DNA of 64,000 nucleotides from Fidelibacterota bacterium (GTDB lineage: Bacteria; Fidelibacterota; UBA8477; JABMPR01), in contig JABIFG010000234.1 in NCBI GenBank assembly GCA_018650795.1, positions 42,922 through 106,921 on the forward strand, in the 5' to 3' direction. This document shows, piece after piece, positions 59,821 to 64,000 of the stretch. The notes under the pieces are model-generated. The model was not told the DNA's origin and did no database searches. It was given only the letters and a program-made list of their open reading frames with translations. The first letter of the stretch is position 1. The number at the start of each line of letters is the position of its first letter. A program made the position numbers and the translations under genes.

Positions 59821-60879
59821 ATGTATTATGATGAAGAGAAGCTTCAGCAACATGCTATTGCTGAAGGGAATCAGTTCAATTGGCATTCTCGGGAAATAGA
59901 TCTGGTTAAGTGGTGGCTGCAGCAGGCAGAGCAGATGGAGAATCTGAGAACTGTTGATGGTGAACATTTGATCGTTCTGGAAGCCGGGCAACGCAATGAT
60001 GGTCCAGGACCTGACATCTTCCGGTCGCGGATTCTGTTGGACGATTTTGAATTAAGTGGTGATGTGGAAATGCACATCAAAGCCGGTGATTGGTATGTTC
60101 ACGGGCACCAAAATGATGCCCGATATCATGATGTCATTCTGCATGTGATCATGGATGGACACGCAGGTCCGGATATGCCAACACTCCTGGTGAACCATCA
60201 ATGGCTGGGAGCTGGTAAATGCGTTTCAAATCGCAGCATCATCAAGGAAGAGTTGCTCGCACAAGCCTATTTACGATTCAAAACTAAACACGAGCATCTG
60301 AAAGCACTAGAGCGGGCGGGGGCCGGGTATAGTCCACTTTTTCTGGGTATGCTTGAAATTATCATGGCTGGAGCTGCTCGGCATAAACAACTTCATTCCG
60401 CTGCATTGATGCTAGGTTTGCAAAGCTGGCCAGACTGTCGCATTTGGCAAGGTAGCAATCAGTCATTCTCAAGGGATCAAGGTAAAGGTATCCTGCTCCA
60501 GGTGTTGATGCAGAATACTCATTTATTTGATTCTCAGAAGTGGTCATCCATTCCCCGATATTCATGGAACACCTGGAATCCCAATTTTGCTCAATTTCGT
60601 AGTATTGGATTGTCCATAAATCAATGCCGGGAGTGGCTGGTCAATGTTCTTGCTCCACATATGGGGGAACAGACAGGTTTTGGCTTCTGGCAAGGGATGC
60701 CAATATTCCGACACTATGGACTGGAGCGGAAGATGCTTCAGCGGTTAGGCATATCAAAGATAGGGACTGTAGCCGAACAACAAGGGCTCCTCAGCTGGAA
60801 AAACTTTTATTGTGACAGGGGATCCTGTCGCAACTGCCCTTTGACCCAATACCATCATACTTTAACACATATCAATTAA
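59821..60879 (+). CDS. DUF2851 family protein
   Basis: The 352-residue protein belongs to DUF2851, a family common in Bacteroidetes and relatives. Its signature is SGDVEMHIKAGDWYVHGH followed by YHDVILHVI (about residues 79-109). The repeated His and acidic residues suggest a metal or nuclease-like site, which is inference only. The C-terminus has three clustered cysteines, CDRGSCRNCPL, possibly a metal site. There is no signal peptide. AGGA lies nine bases before the ATG. The function is unknown. Confidence 0.82.
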   Translation: MYYDEEKLQQHAIAEGNQFNWHSREIDLVKWWLQQAEQMENLRTVDGEHLIVLEAGQRNDGPGPDIFRSRILLDDFELSGDVEMHIKAGDWYVHGHQNDARYHDVILHVIMDGHAGPDMPTLLVNHQWLGAGKCVSNRSIIKEELLAQAYLRFKTKHEHLKALERAGAGYSPLFLGMLEIIMAGAARHKQLHSAALMLGLQSWPDCRIWQGSNQSFSRDQGKGILLQVLMQNTHLFDSQKWSSIPRYSWNTWNPNFAQFRSIGLSINQCREWLVNVLAPHMGEQTGFGFWQGMPIFRHYGLERKMLQRLGISKIGTVAEQQGLLSWKNFYCDRGSCRNCPLTQYHHTLTHIN

Positions 60880-60960
60880 ATCACAGGATGATATAAAAGT
60901 TATAAGAGCTTGATTCTGAGCTTGTTATCAAATAATCTTAATTCTATCTTCTCTCCCATT

Positions 60961-62613
60961 ATGAATTCAATCAATATTTCGCGAATGATAAAGTTCGCTT
61001 TGACCCTCAGCTTGCTTATGGGTATCCAGGGCATTTCTGCTGAGTATATGCCGGTTCCCAGTATGCTAAGTATGGGACAAATGATTAAGCCACCCATTGA
61101 TTTGGAAGATGATGATTTCTTGTTGGAGTATTTCATACAGGAAGCCAAGCGTTATTATGCTGATGCAAGACTGATGATTGTTGCTCAGGACACCCTGGGC
61201 GTCCAATTTGAGGTTGAACGTCTCGTTGCAACCCTGGCGGCCATTGAAGAGATTGATGACCCCATCCCTGATGAAATTAGAGAAACTGTTTCAGGTCTCA
61301 GTGAGCTGGCCTCTACGGATTTTGAAGGTTTCATCAGTAAAGATCTACAGGATCTCCTTGGACAGCCCTCTTTGAAAGACCAATTATCACGAATGAGCGA
61401 TTTGCTTGATTCTCTGGATGCAGATGTGAGTTTTATGGTTGTAGATGACCGTGATGGGCATCTCCCACTCATTTTAAACAGTCGTGTCAAAACGATGATT
61501 AAATTTCTCCGGGACAGGAAGCACAAAGAGTTTCAGCTCTGGTTGGATCGCTATTCCTTCTATGCGACTACCATTAGACCCATTCTGGCGTCTTATGGCC
61601 TGCCAGAAGAACTGATATATCTGGCCATGATTGAATCTGGTTTAAATACAAAAGCCTATTCATATGCGCATGCTGTGGGACCCTGGCAGTTTATCTCAGC
61701 CACAGGTCGTCGATATGGACTAAAGCGAGATTGGTGGGTTGATGAGCGTCGCGATGTGGTTAAATCTACACACGCTGCTGCCAAATACTTGAAAGATCTC
61801 CATGACGAATTTGATGACTGGTATCTGGCGATGGCCTCCTACAATACAGGAGAATCTCGTGTACGCAGAACGATCCGCAGGGAAGGACACCGTGATTACT
61901 GGCGCATGATAACTTTGCCCCGACAAACTCGTAATTACGTTGCTACTGTCTTAGCTGCCGCCATAATCGGCAGCGACCCTGAGAGCTACGGGTTTCATGT
62001 GGACGAACTTACTGATTGGGAATATGAAGTAATTGATATTGATCGGAGTCTTGACCTCGACAAGATTGCTCTTGCTCTCCGTGTAAATTATAAGGATCTG
62101 AAAACATTTAATCCTGAATTGCGACAGGGTGTCACGCCACCTTCCAAGAAACCTTATCTTCTCAAAGTACCATTAGGTAAGGGAACCATCAATACCAATG
62201 CGATGGCATCAATACCCACTTCAGATAAGATTGATTATCAGGTGCATTATGTCCGTCGCGGTGAGACCCTATCCGTTATCGCCAGAAAGTATAATGTCTC
62301 GTTGACGAAACTTGTGCAGGCAAATCGGATTAAAAATCGAAACCGCTTATCAGTAGGTCAAAAACTGGTGATTCCTGCTCCCAAAAATTATGCTTCTACA
62401 TCAACTAAAACGACTGGGACCAAATCTTCACCTCCTGCAACTGATTATGCGAAAAAGACATATACCGTAAAAAAAGGTGATACGCTGGGTCAAATTGCAG
62501 AAAATTTCAATACCAGTGCGAAAAGGATCAGACACTGGAACGGTCTGAGATATGGGCAGCATATTTACCCCGGACAAAAATTGACAATATATACAAAGAA
62601 AAATAATGGATAA
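60961..62613 (+). CDS. Membrane-bound lytic murein transglycosylase, MltD-like, with two LysM domains
   Basis: The 550-residue exported enzyme cleaves glycan strands to anhydro-muropeptides. A signal peptide ends near residue 27. A helical, acidic region (40-190) comes before the SLT domain, with catalytic Glu225 in LAMIESGLN and then GPWQFISATGRRYG. LysM domains are at about 422-466 (YVRRGETLSVIARKYNV) and 503-548. No lipobox is seen, unlike E. coli MltD. I chose the ATG at 60961; a TTG at 60910 and an ATG at 60985 are also in frame, none with a good SD. It overlaps sppA by eight bases. Confidence 0.91.
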   Translation: MNSINISRMIKFALTLSLLMGIQGISAEYMPVPSMLSMGQMIKPPIDLEDDDFLLEYFIQEAKRYYADARLMIVAQDTLGVQFEVERLVATLAAIEEIDDPIPDEIRETVSGLSELASTDFEGFISKDLQDLLGQPSLKDQLSRMSDLLDSLDADVSFMVVDDRDGHLPLILNSRVKTMIKFLRDRKHKEFQLWLDRYSFYATTIRPILASYGLPEELIYLAMIESGLNTKAYSYAHAVGPWQFISATGRRYGLKRDWWVDERRDVVKSTHAAAKYLKDLHDEFDDWYLAMASYNTGESRVRRTIRREGHRDYWRMITLPRQTRNYVATVLAAAIIGSDPESYGFHVDELTDWEYEVIDIDRSLDLDKIALALRVNYKDLKTFNPELRQGVTPPSKKPYLLKVPLGKGTINTNAMASIPTSDKIDYQVHYVRRGETLSVIARKYNVSLTKLVQANRIKNRNRLSVGQKLVIPAPKNYASTSTKTTGTKSSPPATDYAKKTYTVKKGDTLGQIAENFNTSAKRIRHWNGLRYGQHIYPGQKLTIYTKKNNG

Positions 62614-63493
62614 TCAGTATAAAAAGAAGAATCGCATCTATGGTGTAATCGTCATTGCAGTTCTCGCTCTCACGCTTTTTATGGTTTCTCGAAAGGAGAG
62701 TGGGGGCAAGTGGTTTGACAATGCCAAGCGTATTGCTGTGTTACCTCTGGAGGGAGAAATCAGCAGCTCCCGTAAGTGGGTTTCATCGCTTAAAAAATTT
62801 GCAGGGAATGATCGTATAGCAGGAATTCTTATCCCCATAAATTCTCCTGGTGGTCAGGTCGCGCCCTCTCAGGAGTTGTATCACGCTATTAAGAAAATCC
62901 GTGATAACAGTGACAAGCCCATTTTCGTCAGTATGTCCAGTGTGGCCGCCTCGGGTGGATATTATGCCGCTTTGGGTGCTGACAGTATCTTTGCCAACGA
63001 CGGCACGCTTACTGGTAGTATTGGCGTAATTATGCAGTTTCCGATTTATTCTGACCTGATGGAAAAGGTGGGTGTTGGCATGCGGACCGTGAAGTCTCAG
63101 GAATTTAAAGATGCAGGATCTCCTTTTCGGGAAATGAATGCTGCTGAGCAGACTTACTTTCAGAGTATTATTGATGATGTATATGAACAATTTACTGAAG
63201 TTGTATCTCTAGAGCGGGGTATTGACGAGATCAATATGCAAAGTCTGGGGAATGGAAGAGTGTTTACGGGTAGACAGGCATATCATGCTGGCTTGGTTGA
63301 TGCTCTGGGAACTTTTGAAGATACCAGAGAGGCCCTCTGCCTTAAGGTGGGTATTCCGCTAAATAGCCAGCTTCAGTACCCCTTGGAACCACGTAGATCA
63401 TGGTGGACAATTCTAAAAGATGATGTAAGCTCAGCCCTGCCTGGCTGGGAATCATCCTCTAGTATAAAATTGCAATATCGTATCCCCTATTAA
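62606..63493 (+). CDS. sppA: Signal peptide peptidase SppA, short form
   Basis: This 295-residue membrane-anchored serine protease degrades cleaved signal peptides. One N-terminal helix (about 12-27) anchors it. The catalytic dyad is Ser116 (VAASGGYY) and Lys168 (QEFKDAGSPFR), with GTLTGSIGV between them. It is the single-domain form found in Bacillus, about half the length of the E. coli enzyme. The start overlaps the transglycosylase gene. Confidence 0.94.
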   Translation: MDNQYKKKNRIYGVIVIAVLALTLFMVSRKESGGKWFDNAKRIAVLPLEGEISSSRKWVSSLKKFAGNDRIAGILIPINSPGGQVAPSQELYHAIKKIRDNSDKPIFVSMSSVAASGGYYAALGADSIFANDGTLTGSIGVIMQFPIYSDLMEKVGVGMRTVKSQEFKDAGSPFREMNAAEQTYFQSIIDDVYEQFTEVVSLERGIDEINMQSLGNGRVFTGRQAYHAGLVDALGTFEDTREALCLKVGIPLNSQLQYPLEPRRSWWTILKDDVSSALPGWESSSSIKLQYRIPY

Positions 63494-63507
63494 CAAAGGA
63501 GACTAGC

Positions 63508-63801
63508 ATGACCAAAGCAGATATGGTGGATATCATTTCGGGTGGAACCGGGTTAACTAAAGTTGAGACGGAGGCTGTGATAGATGCTTTTCTCACAACC
63601 CTGGCTGAATCAATGGTCGATGGTCGACGTGTAGAGTTTAGAAAATTTGGAAGTTTCGGAGTAAAGAAACGAGCTCCTAAACAAGCCAGGAATCCTGGAA
63701 CCGGTGAGGCTGTCAATTTACCAGCACGCTACGTACCTGTGTTTAAGCCCTCTCGCTTGCTCCGAGATCGTGTCAATGTGTCACTCATGGCCAGAGAATA
63801 G
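63508..63801 (+). CDS. HU/IHF family DNA-binding protein
   Basis: The 97-residue histone-like protein bends DNA as a dimer. VEFRKFGSFGVKKRAPKQAR leads into the beta-arm, and ARNPGTGEAVNLPARYVPVF carries the intercalating proline of IHF/HU. The longer arm and YVPVFKPSR look closer to IHF-type than to typical HU. A good AAGGAG precedes the ATG. Confidence 0.95.
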   Translation: MTKADMVDIISGGTGLTKVETEAVIDAFLTTLAESMVDGRRVEFRKFGSFGVKKRAPKQARNPGTGEAVNLPARYVPVFKPSRLLRDRVNVSLMARE

Positions 63802-63882
63802 TAAAATATTACTTCGATAAATTACTTTGTGGACTATGGTTGGACTCTTATATTCGCCGCGCATTGAAAGAGGAGAAGCTAC

Positions 63883-63978
63883 ATGCCTTGTGGAAAAAAA
63901 CGGAAACGGCGTAAGATCGCAACACATAAACGCAAGAAGCGTTTACGCTCCAACCGTCAAAAGAAAAAGATCCGTTAG
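63883..63978 (+). CDS. COX24/AURKAIP1-domain mini-protein, probable small-subunit ribosomal protein (bS22/mS38-like)
   Basis: This 31-residue frame (MPCGKKRKRRKIATHKRKKR, then LRSNRQKKKIR) is almost entirely basic. It matches the short COX24/AURKAIP1-type proteins annotated in Bacteroidetes, which are related to mitochondrial mS38 and mycobacterial bS22 on the small ribosomal subunit. GAGGAGAAG just upstream supports translation. It is shorter than many gene-calling limits and easily missed. Placement on the ribosome is inferred from the family. Confidence 0.85.
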   Translation: MPCGKKRKRRKIATHKRKKRLRSNRQKKKIR

Positions 63979-64000
63979 GACTTTCTTAAAATTTTATATA

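Overview
The window is a gene-dense stretch of a Gram-negative bacterial chromosome. No stretch over 300 bases lacks a gene; the longest gap is about 219 bases, between menF and the NlpC/P60 gene. I see no rRNA, tRNA, CRISPR array, insertion sequence or phage gene. The gene set suggests a menaquinone-respiring member of the FCB group (Fibrobacteres-Chlorobi-Bacteroidetes and relatives). The reasons are lipoproteins, a Wza/Wzi outer-membrane capsule route, a 31-residue COX24-type basic protein of the kind seen in Bacteroidetes, a six-domain S1 protein, and frequent starts without a Shine-Dalgarno sequence (SD). A Marinimicrobia/SAR406-like lineage would fit, but this is inference: there is no 16S gene here.

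Layout. Bases 1-20515 (+ strand) hold the end of recN, a lipoprotein, threonine aldolase, the trkA-trkH potassium system, an enoyl-CoA hydratase, a DUF1611/dipeptide-epimerase pair, a DacB-type penicillin-binding protein and methylmalonyl-CoA epimerase. They also hold a three-gene unit (double DUF2249, oxidase-like membrane protein, MIP18), uvrC, an FAH-family enzyme, gltX, glnS, an exported protein of unknown role and rmuC. Bases 20512-30255 (- strand) carry a complete menaquinone operon read menF-D-H-B-A-C-E, followed by a MATE transporter. Bases 30475-43543 (+) hold a YkfC-like peptidase, trpS, scpA-scpB, an RluB-type pseudouridine synthase, a large Rossmann protein, an in-frame cytidylate kinase-ribosomal protein S1 fusion, a strong terminator, a YbbR-like protein, tsaD and a VWA membrane protein.

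Bases 43621-57612 form a compact Wzy-type capsule/exopolysaccharide locus: two UDP-sugar dehydrogenases, a Wza-like exporter, a Wzz-like co-polymerase, a polymerase, a flippase, two glycosyltransferases and the initiating polyprenyl glycosylphosphotransferase. Wzi and a methyltransferase are embedded on the opposite strand. Bases 57748-63978 return to housekeeping genes: serS, plsC, a DUF2851 gene, an MltD-like transglycosylase, sppA, an HU/IHF gene and the COX24-type mini-protein.

Three themes connect separate loci. (1) Murein peptide salvage: the YkfC-like peptidase, the dipeptide epimerase with its DUF1611 partner, DacB and the MltD-like enzyme could together release and recycle wall peptides. 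(2) Quinone-based respiration: the full men operon, plus a possible redox or nitric-oxide-related unit at 9592-11753. (3) The Cmk-S1 fusion, which keeps a well-placed internal Shine-Dalgarno sequence and ATG at the junction, so free S1 may be made alongside the fusion.
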